Shown: piece by piece, positions 56,704 to 64,000 of the stretch
Position numbering within the stretch: the stretch's first letter is position 1
Layout: every line of letters begins with the position of its first letter
Assembly (NCBI RefSeq): GCF_001265075.1
Contig: NZ_LFKO01000001.1
Coordinates: forward strand, 311,527-375,526
Direction: 5' to 3'
From: Salinicoccus sp. YB14-2
GTDB lineage: Bacteria; Bacillota; Bacilli; Staphylococcales; Salinicoccaceae
Length of the DNA: 64,000 nt
Made by a program: the position numbers and the translations under genes
Notes under the pieces: model-generated
Told to the model about the DNA's origin: nothing
The model's database searches: none
What the model saw: the letters and a program-made list of their open reading frames with translations, nothing else

Positions 56704-56741
56704 AAAGTACATCCGGATTTTAAGTCTGGATGCACTTCTTT
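56704..56741. terminator. Bidirectional terminator between convergent YheC/YheD genes
   Basis: AAGT-CATCCGGA and TCTGGATG-ACTT pair with one mismatch; T-rich on both sides. Confidence 0.75.
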
Positions 56742-56744
56742 CTA

Positions 56745-57985
56745 TCATTTATCTTTCCCTAATTTCTTTTTTAAACTGCCGATTTTTCTAACTGGCACCG
56801 TCAGTTTCCATGAACTGCTGTTTTTCATCTTATTATATTCTTTTTTATAATACTCTCTCTCTTTTTCGAGTACAGCAATCCGATTTTCCAATCTCTTAAC
56901 TTTTTCCGGTTCATAACCAAGATACTTTTCCAATGTTTCAGCATGTGCTTTTTCGACTGCTTTTATTCCGTTATTATCTGCAATGTTATTTAAAATATAT
57001 TCATAATATTGAATCCTTAACCGGCTTGTTCTTGCCAAGACCGTTTTAACGGCAGGCGCCCGGTTTGCTTCAAATAAATATAACTCTCCGTTCCTGGTGA
57101 TTGCTATATCAAATCCAAAAGCCATAGTTGGTGAGTCTATCAGGCTCTCAATTTTAGAAGGCAGTGTTTCTGTCAGCTCTGTTATATCCTTACTAATCTC
57201 TTTCCACTGATTTTCAAAGTTCGCTTTAAGGAAAGGAACCAGATCACTGATGCCACCGCCCTGATTGACGTTTGATATGACTTTTTGGCCAATGCCTATT
57301 CTTATATAATTTTTGAGAACGGCCCATTCACCTTTTTCAGCTTTTTGTACATGTATTCTGCAATCAAAAGGATCACCCTGTTTCGTCCTGGAAGAAACAT
57401 ATTTCTGGCAAACATAGTTTTTCCCTCTTATAAACTCATTGAAATACCCTTCAAGTTCTTTTTTATTAAAGTAGCGATCTTTCATCAGATAACTTAAAAC
57501 GTAAGAATCATCATCTCTGAATAATTTGTATACTCCCCGGCCCTTGTCACTGTATATCGGCTTTAAGACAACAGCTTCGTGACGATCAAGGAATTTGATA
57601 ATATTATCAAATTCATCACTCCGGATGGATGGTATGACCAAATGGCTGAACTTGTCATCCTGCTTTAACCTTTCAAGAAGTGTATGCTTATCCAATGTAT
57701 TTTTAGCATCATATGTGAAGTTTGAATGGTTTCTTAAATGATTGATAACAAGTTGATCTTTGGTTTGAAGCTTGCGGGGGTACTATCTATAACCAGAGGA
57801 ATTTCAGTCGTGACTTCAGACCAGCCGGATCCATGAAACAGTTGTCCTTTGACAGTATTGCTATTTATATCAACATCATCCGGCCGCATAAATAATAGAT
57901 TTAAACCTTGCGAACGGCACAGCATGGCAGTCAACTCTGCAAAAGCTGACGGCTTCTTCGCTGTTCTCATAAATCCGATCATCAT
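56745..57985 (-). pseudogene. YheC/YheD family ATP-grasp gene split by a -1 frameshift
   Basis: The start near 57985 (AAAGG upstream) gives MMIGFMRTAKKPSAF and IDSTPASFKP. The frame then breaks at 57759-57765 and continues one base back as KDQLVINHLRNHSNFTYDAK into an intact ATP-grasp domain (AVVLKPIYSDKGRGVY, DPFDCRIHVQ, LYLFEANRAPA). The joined product has about 413 residues. Its C-terminus is extended by a coiled coil and the tail SSSWKLTVPVRKIG, shared with the ATP-grasp protein at 59261-60895. One inserted base restores the frame, so a read error is possible. Confidence 0.82.
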
Positions 57986-58110
57986 ATCATACAACCTTTC
58001 CTTCATTGATTGTTCTAATTCCAAATGATAGATAATCTCCTGAAAGATTTACTAATCTCCTTCTTGTATTATTTATATTTCACTCAAAAATAAAATTCGG
58101 GATAAAATCA

Positions 58111-59217
58111 TTAAACTCTTTCGTACTCTGCCAGTATACGCTTCACGATTTTTATGAAGTTGGTCGATTTAGATGCCTTCAGCATTAAAGCTGTATCCTC
58201 TTCAAAATTTGCGATTATGTCATCAATCAATTCATCCATATCAGTATAATGAAACAGTTTTTTTTCGTCAAATCCTGTATCTTTCGCCTTCTGTAAAATA
58301 TATCTGCTGCTTTCACCATACAAATAAACTTTATCCAGATTAAGATTGTTTAAAGCCCCTCCTACTTTTTCATGACCTTCCTGAGTATACGAGCCCAACT
58401 CTGCCATATCACCCAGTAAAGCAATCTTTTTAGGGCTGTCAAGATAATTATTCAATACTTTCAAACCTGCAACCATTGCAGCCGGATTCGCATTGCCCGA
58501 GTCATCCAACAAGCTGCGGTTTCCTTCAAGTTGATCCAGTGTCAGCCTGCCTCTTTGGACTTTAACAGTACTTAAACCTTTCCTGATTTCTTCTGGTGTT
58601 AAACCCAGCTTATCTGCTATCGCGATTCCAAATAATGCGTTCACCACATTATGTTCACCCAAAATGGGTAAAAACATATATTCATTAACACTGTTAAGCT
58701 CTACATGAAATTCCATGCCGCCATTATTAAATTTGAGATCCGTTGCTCTGTAATCTGCACTTTCAGTTATACCGCATTTGATAATGTTGCCTGTAAAGTA
58801 CTTCGTATCTATTAGCTGAGAGTATTCATCATCATCATTCAAGTACAGAGTCCCTTTCGGATCCATGTATTTCATCATCTCGGACTTGGATGAAACGGTC
58901 TCGTGAATCGAAGTGAAATTCTCGAAATGAGCGTGGCCGACTGATGTGATTACACCGATATTAGGCTGGATCAGTGTACATTGGTTCTTTCCGGTTTCTT
59001 TATTACCCATCGTCATTTCCATCACTACAGCTTCATGTTCGTCTGTTATTTTCTTAACATGTCTTCTTGTCGAACGTACAGTATTGTAATTTCTTTTGGA
59101 TTTAAAAATATCATACTTAACAGAAAGAAGTGCCGCAGTGATTTCTTTCGTTGTTGTTTTGCCAAAGCTTCCAGTAATTCCGATTGTTGGTACATCCAAA
59201 TATAAAGTAGTGTGCAT
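58111..59217 (-). CDS. Mur ligase family protein lacking the N-terminal UDP-binding domain
   Basis: A 368-residue protein that begins almost at once with the P-loop IGITGSFGKTTTKE, continues with NYNTVRSTRRHV, VVMEMTMGN, ITSVGHAHFENF (Mg-site His), ILGEHNVVNALFGIAIAD and LDDSGNANPAAMVAGL, and ends in the Rossmann-like C-terminal domain. MurF itself has about 100 further N-terminal residues that hold UDP-MurNAc. The two-domain form matches the Mur-ligase half of cyanophycin synthetase. It should add an amino acid to a carboxylate. A strong AGAGGAG site is present; it lies 43 bases after the ATP-grasp gene, in an operon. Confidence 0.88.
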   Translation of the reverse strand: MHTTLYLDVPTIGITGSFGKTTTKEITAALLSVKYDIFKSKRNYNTVRSTRRHVKKITDEHEAVVMEMTMGNKETGKNQCTLIQPNIGVITSVGHAHFENFTSIHETVSSKSEMMKYMDPKGTLYLNDDDEYSQLIDTKYFTGNIIKCGITESADYRATDLKFNNGGMEFHVELNSVNEYMFLPILGEHNVVNALFGIAIADKLGLTPEEIRKGLSTVKVQRGRLTLDQLEGNRSLLDDSGNANPAAMVAGLKVLNNYLDSPKKIALLGDMAELGSYTQEGHEKVGGALNNLNLDKVYLYGESSRYILQKAKDTGFDEKKLFHYTDMDELIDDIIANFEEDTALMLKASKSTNFIKIVKRILAEYERV

Positions 59218-59260
59218 AATATGAACTCCTCTAAAAATCTGTTTTTATCATTAAATATAT

Positions 59261-60895
59261 TTATCTGCCAAATTTGCTTCTTATTTTTCTGACAGGTTCG
59301 GTAACTTTCCATGATTTACTGTTTTTAAGGTTTTCAATTTCCTGCTCAAGGGCAGTTATCCTGTCATTTCTTTGACAGATTTTCTTTTTATACTGTCTGA
59401 TTTGACGTGAACTCTTTTCTTTGTCAGCTTTAGCAATATCTGTTTTTTTCAGCATTTTATCTGATGTTTCTGGTTCACTTGAACGTAAATCATTAAAACT
59501 GTATCCGATACCCACTCCGGAATCATAATCAGCTGTTGAAATATCATTTAAATATTTCTTTGTCTGCAGATAATCATAGAAGTAGGCGACATCCTGATAA
59601 TTGCCAACAATCGTCAATTCGAACAGACTATCATCTAATACATTGAATTCTCCATCAAATTTCAGTCTGATAAAATTATCCTTTATCATTTTTTTTAGTT
59701 TTTTCAATTCATATTTAGATTGAAACTTTATTGATTTTGATACTAAGTTTGGTTCATAACGATGTTTGGGTATCAAAATCCTGCTCAGACGATTGTTACG
59801 TAATCCATCATTCACAGATTCATAATCAAAATAGAATTTCGGTGTCTTGTCATTTAAATATTTACCTTTTGTTTCAGGAAAATAATAATCTATAATAGCT
59901 TTAGGAACCGGGCTTGCCTTACCCTGCATAGGATATAGATAATTCCTTATTCCTGGTCTGCCGTTTATCGATAAAACCGAATAATCTTCTGTGTCCTGAT
60001 CGTAATGGAACTCTACTTCTCCCTGTATCAGACCGGGAAATACACCAATAACATTGACCAAGTTATCTTTCATTTCTTCTGAAAATATATCTGATACATC
60101 CACAGGATCTTTACTCTCTGTTTCAGATTTTATAGCGACCTTCTCTCCTGATCCAGGAACTGAATCTATTTTGTAATTTTGCTTCTTCAAAACATTTTCC
60201 AATTTTTCATCAGCAGAAATTTCAAGATTGCTGATGCTTGGCACTCTGCTTCTGACAATATTGCTTTCTTTCAGCAGCTCATTAATGGATCTAGATCCGT
60301 CACCCGTGATATACGGTGTTTCCTTTTTATAAACACCGATAACTTTATCATCTACTATATATGCATAATAATGTGTTTCTTCAGCAGATTCTTCTAATAA
60401 AAACCCTTTGTATTTAGCATTCTTCTTTTGCTTTGCAATAAATTTCGATACCTCTTCCGGACTGCCTTTTGTAACTGTTCTTTTATTTTTAGAAGAAGAA
60501 GCAAGTTCAGTTATTTTTACAGGGTAATTAAAATCACTTGTTATATTTTTAATTGCATCCAGGTCTGCAGTGTTGACGATTCCGCTTCTGACTGCAGGAA
60601 TATCTTTGCCAGCCAGTATTTTTCTGGTAGCTATTTTATTTGCTACAGTTCTTACAGCCTTCTGGGAGACCAGCTCAGACCTGTTATGTGTGAACTTTAC
60701 GTTTTTTTGCCTATTACCAATGATATATCTGATAAAGTGTCTTCCTCTTGATTTTGAATATACATTCTCAAAACTTACACTCAATCCTCTTCTCCATGCC
60801 TCAAAAGCAATGGTATACACATTAATTGATATACCATATGCCGCCTCTGGTACAGCGCCTTCAAGTTCTGAAAGCCAATATGGATTGTTATTCAT
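59261..60895 (-). CDS. Cyanophycin synthetase-like ATP-grasp protein with coiled coil and SWK tail
   Basis: The ATG at 60895 is chosen with AAGGAG 10 bases upstream, giving 544 residues. The N-terminal block YGISINVYTIAFEAWRRGLSV matches the protein at 47859-49391. The ATP-grasp core (about 80-350) has YPVKITELASSS, YKGFLLEESAEETHYYAYIVDD and VLSINGRPGIRNYLYP. A degenerate acylphosphatase-like region follows (about 390-460), then a coiled coil and the tail SKSWKVTEPVRKIRSKFGR. With the Mur ligase gene directly downstream it forms a split version of cyanophycin synthetase. Confidence 0.85.
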   Translation of the reverse strand: MNNNPYWLSELEGAVPEAAYGISINVYTIAFEAWRRGLSVSFENVYSKSRGRHFIRYIIGNRQKNVKFTHNRSELVSQKAVRTVANKIATRKILAGKDIPAVRSGIVNTADLDAIKNITSDFNYPVKITELASSSKNKRTVTKGSPEEVSKFIAKQKKNAKYKGFLLEESAEETHYYAYIVDDKVIGVYKKETPYITGDGSRSINELLKESNIVRSRVPSISNLEISADEKLENVLKKQNYKIDSVPGSGEKVAIKSETESKDPVDVSDIFSEEMKDNLVNVIGVFPGLIQGEVEFHYDQDTEDYSVLSINGRPGIRNYLYPMQGKASPVPKAIIDYYFPETKGKYLNDKTPKFYFDYESVNDGLRNNRLSRILIPKHRYEPNLVSKSIKFQSKYELKKLKKMIKDNFIRLKFDGEFNVLDDSLFELTIVGNYQDVAYFYDYLQTKKYLNDISTADYDSGVGIGYSFNDLRSSEPETSDKMLKKTDIAKADKEKSSRQIRQYKKKICQRNDRITALEQEIENLKNSKSWKVTEPVRKIRSKFGR

Positions 60896-61228
60896 ACAGA
60901 TTGCACTCCTTATCAGATTCATTGTTTGTTTTCAATTTCAGTTTTAATTTTCTTATCATACATAAATATTTCTTTATTAATATATTTGTAATTTTCAAAT
61001 ATATTTTTTAATAATCAAATCCATGTTGCAAAACATATTTTGATATTAACTGTGCATGTAGTACAATAAAATTTAATTTAGCATATGAAATAATTTATCT
61101 CTGATTTTTTGTAACGTATGAAAAGATTATACATTTTAATAAGGATTAAAATCAAATTTTAATATGTTATTTGATATTGAAATTATAATTTCGGGATATG
61201 CTTTAAAATTTCACAGGAGGTTTTTAAT
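60896..61228. other. AT-rich divergent intergenic region
   Basis: About 330 bases of very AT-rich sequence between the ATP-grasp gene and the carboxypeptidase gene, expected to hold divergent promoters. No ORF is supported. AGGAGG at 61215-61220 is the ribosome site of the carboxypeptidase gene. Confidence 0.55.
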
Positions 61229-62563
61229 ATCAGTAATGACCATGAAATCACCGCTAAACAGGCAACTTCTAAATTCATTGAAGAAATGAATGTCAAAGCC
61301 CGGAAAATTGGCATGATGAATAGTAATTTTGTGAATGTTCAGGGCTTTTATCATAATGATCATGTCTCTACACCCAGGGACATTGCGTTGATGATGCTTG
61401 AAAGCAAAGGCTACAAAGATATGATGAGAATTATGGGCAGGAGAAATTTCGAATGTAATATTGAAGGAGTAAATGCCAGAAGAATCAAAGCAATCACCAC
61501 AATTGAAAATTCAAGCGTGGATGATAATTACACAGTTTTAGCATCTAAAACGGGACGAATCCCCAGAGTAACTACAAATTTGGCAGTCATTGCTGAAACT
61601 AAAAATGAAAATACTTCATTTCTCGGTGTTGTTTTTAAAGGAAGAACACGCTATGAAGGAATGAGGCAGTTATTTGATATAGGTAATACAGTCATGCATA
61701 GTAAAACTGAAGTAGTGCCCCATAAATTGATGTTCAAAAATGGGAATTTTGATTTTGGAAATAAATATTGGAAAAATAACAGTGGTTCTTTTAAATTGGA
61801 TTTCAAAGACTACTATACTTATCCTGCTAGTTATGTAGCAACTTCAAGAGGCACTTCAACACAGATACACACAGGCCGGCTCAACTTCATTCCCGGACAT
61901 AAATATTACGTTTCCTGCATGGTGAAATGTACAAGGTACAAATCAGGGACACTCGGCTTTCAATTTACCGCCATCAAAAAGTATGAAACTGTCGGTCTGC
62001 AGAGAGTATCTGACGGCTGGGAAAAGATTTCCGGTGTATTTACTGCGGAGGAGGGTGCATCTCTTTCGAGAGTATATTTCGGAGGTATCAATAAAGCAGA
62101 TCTGGACGGCAGAATCGACAATGTAACGATTATTGATTTGACGAAAGTATACGGTGAAGGTGAAGAACCAAGTAAATCTGAAATGGACAGACATGTCTAT
62201 CATAATCTATCTGCAGGCAATGGACTCGTAATTAAAATGCCACAAACATCGATTCCGTATAACTTTGAAAACCTGCATGTACTCTTCGAGAAAGATTCCG
62301 AATCAGTAGGCTATCCTGCATCACTCACCAAAATCCTGACTGCCATGGTATTTTTAGATAATATCTCTGACCTGGATCGGAAACTTACAATTAGGCAAAG
62401 TGATATAAAAGGCGGTTCCGGCACGAAATTCAAAGCTGGAGACATCATACTTTTAAGAGATGCACTCAATATGATGCTGGTAGAAAGCAGTAACAGCATT
62501 GCTTCTGCATTTTCACGTTTGGCCGGAGAGCAATTGATTCTTCGGGATAGAAAAAATTGTTGA
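61229..62563 (+). CDS. D,D-carboxypeptidase-like protein with circularly permuted S11 motifs and inserted carbohydrate-binding-like domain
   Basis: The frame is open from AGGAGG (61215-61220), but the codon 8 bases after it is ATC (61229); the first ATG is 61286. Counting from that ATG, residues 1-145 match the second half of S11 peptidases (MMNSNFVNVQGFYHNDHVSTP, then KTG at 88-90). Residues 148-305 look like a galactose-binding-type carbohydrate module (FKNGNFDFGNKYWKNN, DGWEKISGVF). Residues 313-425 match the first half, with SLTK at 346-349 and SSN at 401-403, ending RDRKNC. All three catalytic motifs are present in permuted order. It may be a true permutant or a relic of tandem duplication. 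Confidence 0.7.
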   Translation: MSNDHEITAKQATSKFIEEMNVKARKIGMMNSNFVNVQGFYHNDHVSTPRDIALMMLESKGYKDMMRIMGRRNFECNIEGVNARRIKAITTIENSSVDDNYTVLASKTGRIPRVTTNLAVIAETKNENTSFLGVVFKGRTRYEGMRQLFDIGNTVMHSKTEVVPHKLMFKNGNFDFGNKYWKNNSGSFKLDFKDYYTYPASYVATSRGTSTQIHTGRLNFIPGHKYYVSCMVKCTRYKSGTLGFQFTAIKKYETVGLQRVSDGWEKISGVFTAEEGASLSRVYFGGINKADLDGRIDNVTIIDLTKVYGEGEEPSKSEMDRHVYHNLSAGNGLVIKMPQTSIPYNFENLHVLFEKDSESVGYPASLTKILTAMVFLDNISDLDRKLTIRQSDIKGGSGTKFKAGDIILLRDALNMMLVESSNSIASAFSRLAGEQLILRDRKNC

Positions 62564-62570
62564 TTAGATG

Positions 62571-62619
62571 AAAATATCCCCTGCTGCAGATAAATACGCA
62601 ACAGAGGATATTTTATTTT
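62571..62619. terminator. Bidirectional terminator between the carboxypeptidase and YheC/YheD genes
   Basis: AAAATATCC and GGATATTTT pair, enclosing a second small stem (CTGCTG with CAACAG); T-rich ends. Confidence 0.7.
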
Positions 62620-63755
62620 GTAACTTTTGATTTTAAAGTCTTCATGATTCTTTTCAAATTTTTTAGTGGTTTCAATGATGTTCTTAAAATATTTGATGAT
62701 CTACCTTTATTGTTTTGTGATGAAATGTTCTGCTCGTTATTGATACCAAGTATTTTATGTTGAACATATTTATAATAATTACTTCTTAAATATGCTATTT
62801 CACCTATTATAGACTTGAATGCAGGGCCGTCATTGACTTCGAATAAGTACAGTTTACCATCTTTGCCGATACCTATATCAATTCCCAGAGACATTATATG
62901 TGTTCCTCTCAATTCCTCAACTTTATAAGGCAGAGTAACAGCTAATTCCTTGAGCTTTTCGTTTATCTCTTTCCATTTGTCACCGTAATTTGCTTTTAAA
63001 AATGGAATAGGATCCGCTATTCCGCCACCTTGATTGACGTTTGATATAACTTTTTGGCCAATACCTATTCTGATGTAATTTTTTGCACTTTCCCACTTGC
63101 CGTCTCTATTTTTTTCAACATGTATTCTGCAGTCGAAAGGATCGCCCTGAAGCGTCCTTGATACAATATATTTTTGTACCAGATACATCTGATTCTTTAT
63201 TTTCTCTCTGTATAAATTATAAAATTCCTCTTCACTTATGCGTTTTTCTAATGTATTATGGCCAATTATATATGCATCTACTGTTTTCTCTACAATGAAG
63301 ATTCTTTTGCCCTGAATACCATCAGACGGTTTTAACACAACCTTTGTATACTGTTCTAAATATTGTGATATGTCATTATAACTCAGCACTTTTCGAGTCG
63401 GCAATACTAAGTGAGAATACCCCGGGTCTTCTTTCAAATATTCCTGCAGTGCTTCTTTAGTTAAAACATTATTTCTGTTATCTGAAAGAAACGTCTTTTT
63501 TTTCAAGTAATCAGTCACGGGCTTATACTTCTTTTTAAAACAATATGGAGTAATATCTATAAATTCGGGTATCTCTCTTTCTTTGGTTACCCATTTATTA
63601 TTTATTAACATTTTTCCTGTCAAAGTTTCTTTTTCTATATTGACGTCTGGCGGCCGGACAAAAATTATATCTATATCATAAGCTTTGCTGATCAAAGCTG
63701 TAATTTTTATAAGTTTGGGTGGTCTTTTGTAAGTAGACATTACACCAACAAGCAT
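62613..63755 (-). CDS. YheC/YheD family ATP-grasp protein
   Basis: The ATG at 63755 follows GAGGAG by 11 bases. The 380 residues comprise an N-terminal domain (MLVGVMSTYKRPPKL, VRPPDVNIEKETLTGKMLI, FIDITPYCFKKK) and an ATP-grasp domain (KVVLKPSDGIQGKRIF, DPFDCRIHVEKN, LYLFEVNDGPA with Glu and Asn for Mg). The C-terminal 45 residues are basic and Asn/Ser-rich, replacing the coiled coil of the copy at 56745-57985. It probably forms an operon with the gene entering from the right edge, 38 bases upstream. Confidence 0.88.
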   Translation of the reverse strand: MLVGVMSTYKRPPKLIKITALISKAYDIDIIFVRPPDVNIEKETLTGKMLINNKWVTKEREIPEFIDITPYCFKKKYKPVTDYLKKKTFLSDNRNNVLTKEALQEYLKEDPGYSHLVLPTRKVLSYNDISQYLEQYTKVVLKPSDGIQGKRIFIVEKTVDAYIIGHNTLEKRISEEEFYNLYREKIKNQMYLVQKYIVSRTLQGDPFDCRIHVEKNRDGKWESAKNYIRIGIGQKVISNVNQGGGIADPIPFLKANYGDKWKEINEKLKELAVTLPYKVEELRGTHIMSLGIDIGIGKDGKLYLFEVNDGPAFKSIIGEIAYLRSNYYKYVQHKILGINNEQNISSQNNKGRSSNILRTSLKPLKNLKRIMKTLKSKVTK

Positions 63756-63793
63756 TTTTAAATTATCTCCTCTATACAAACTTAGAAAACTTT

Positions 63794-64000
63794 CTACTTT
63801 TTATTACTGAGTAATATTTGAAATCCGAGCTTGAAAGTCTTACTGTTCACAGAAATTTTTGTTTCTTCCAATGATTCAACTTTGGATTTCTTAGATCCTC
63901 TATTACAGATCTTCTTGAAGTTTTCCAGTACAATTTCATCTGGACCGGACACAATCACTTCCAGAGTGTTCCTTCCAACCTTTCTCACATAACCGTGCAA
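63794..64000 (-). CDS. C-terminal end of an ATP-grasp/acylphosphatase-like protein, cut by window edge
   Basis: Only the last 68 or so residues are visible; the start lies beyond the right edge. HGYVRKVGRNTLEVIVSGP followed by DEIVLENFKKIC matches the second half of the acylphosphatase fold (typically GWVRN-G-VE-VAEGP). This domain also ends the ATP-grasp protein at 47859-49391, so this is probably another member of that family. The remainder is basic. Adjacent to, and in the same direction as, the YheC/YheD gene. Confidence 0.65.
   Translation of the reverse strand: MHGYVRKVGRNTLEVIVSGPDEIVLENFKKICNRGSKKSKVESLEETKISVNSKTFKLGFQILLSNKK

Noticed and set aside
55697-57985. Spore-coat function suggested by the YheC/YheD family name
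   Set aside because: No sporulation gene appears in the window and the inferred family does not sporulate; the name reflects the first described members only.

Overview
The window looks like a chromosomal segment of a low-to-mid GC Firmicute, most likely a halotolerant member of the Staphylococcaceae (Jeotgalicoccus/Salinicoccus-like). The basis is gene content (xpt-pbuX behind a guanine riboswitch, PepT, lactate permease with a GntR regulator, PfeT-type ATPase behind a PerR box, Fst-type toxin, staphylococcal-style small proteins), strong AGGAGG ribosome sites and sigma-A promoters. The genus is an inference. No rRNA, tRNA, prophage, IS element or CRISPR array was seen.

Layout. 1-8 kb: end of an ABC-2 permease gene, nagB, an oligopeptide-binding lipoprotein, and a five-gene overlapping operon (two ABC-2 permeases, an ATPase, a lipoprotein, an SRPBCC protein). 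8-17 kb: mostly single genes (GNAT, YitT, lipid kinase, an atypical pyruvate kinase-like protein, VOC, methyltransferase, DinB, an MFS exporter), two overlooked small ORFs and a short inverted-repeat cluster. 17-31.6 kb: pepT, LLM oxidoreductase, ddl, surE, lctP with its GntR regulator and a LutR-like operator, a multidrug ABC exporter, pheA, two tandem class-I amidotransferases, rpiA, and a second peptide-binding lipoprotein. 31.6-43 kb: a decayed gene pair, an acetamidase, the DUF779-aldehyde dehydrogenase pair, a radical SAM/SPASM protein, an aldo/keto reductase, and a nitroreductase-small membrane protein-RND operon. 43-47 kb: a DMT transporter, an Fst-family type I toxin-antitoxin locus, and the riboswitch-controlled xpt-pbuX operon. 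47-54 kb: an arylamine N-acetyltransferase pseudogene, a cyanophycin-synthetase-like ATP-grasp protein, and a metal-homeostasis block of two P1B ATPases and an HMA chaperone with readable promoters (PerR, and Crp/Fnr-type boxes centred at -41.5).

55.6-64 kb is a visibly more AT-rich accessory block running off the right edge: three YheC/YheD-type ATP-grasp genes, a Mur ligase lacking the UDP-binding domain, a cyanophycin-synthetase-like ATP-grasp gene, the end of another ATP-grasp/acylphosphatase-like gene, and a D,D-carboxypeptidase gene whose catalytic motifs are in circularly permuted order around a carbohydrate-binding-like domain. Together these suggest non-ribosomal synthesis of a peptide or poly-amino-acid cell-surface polymer. 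This is the best candidate here for an undescribed system.

Four genes carry single-base deletions relative to the reading frame (32.63, 33.35, 47.45 and 57.76 kb), three of them in homopolymer runs, and two of these genes also carry an in-frame TAA. These are either genuine pseudogenes or, for the frameshifts, possible read errors. The raw reads would decide.
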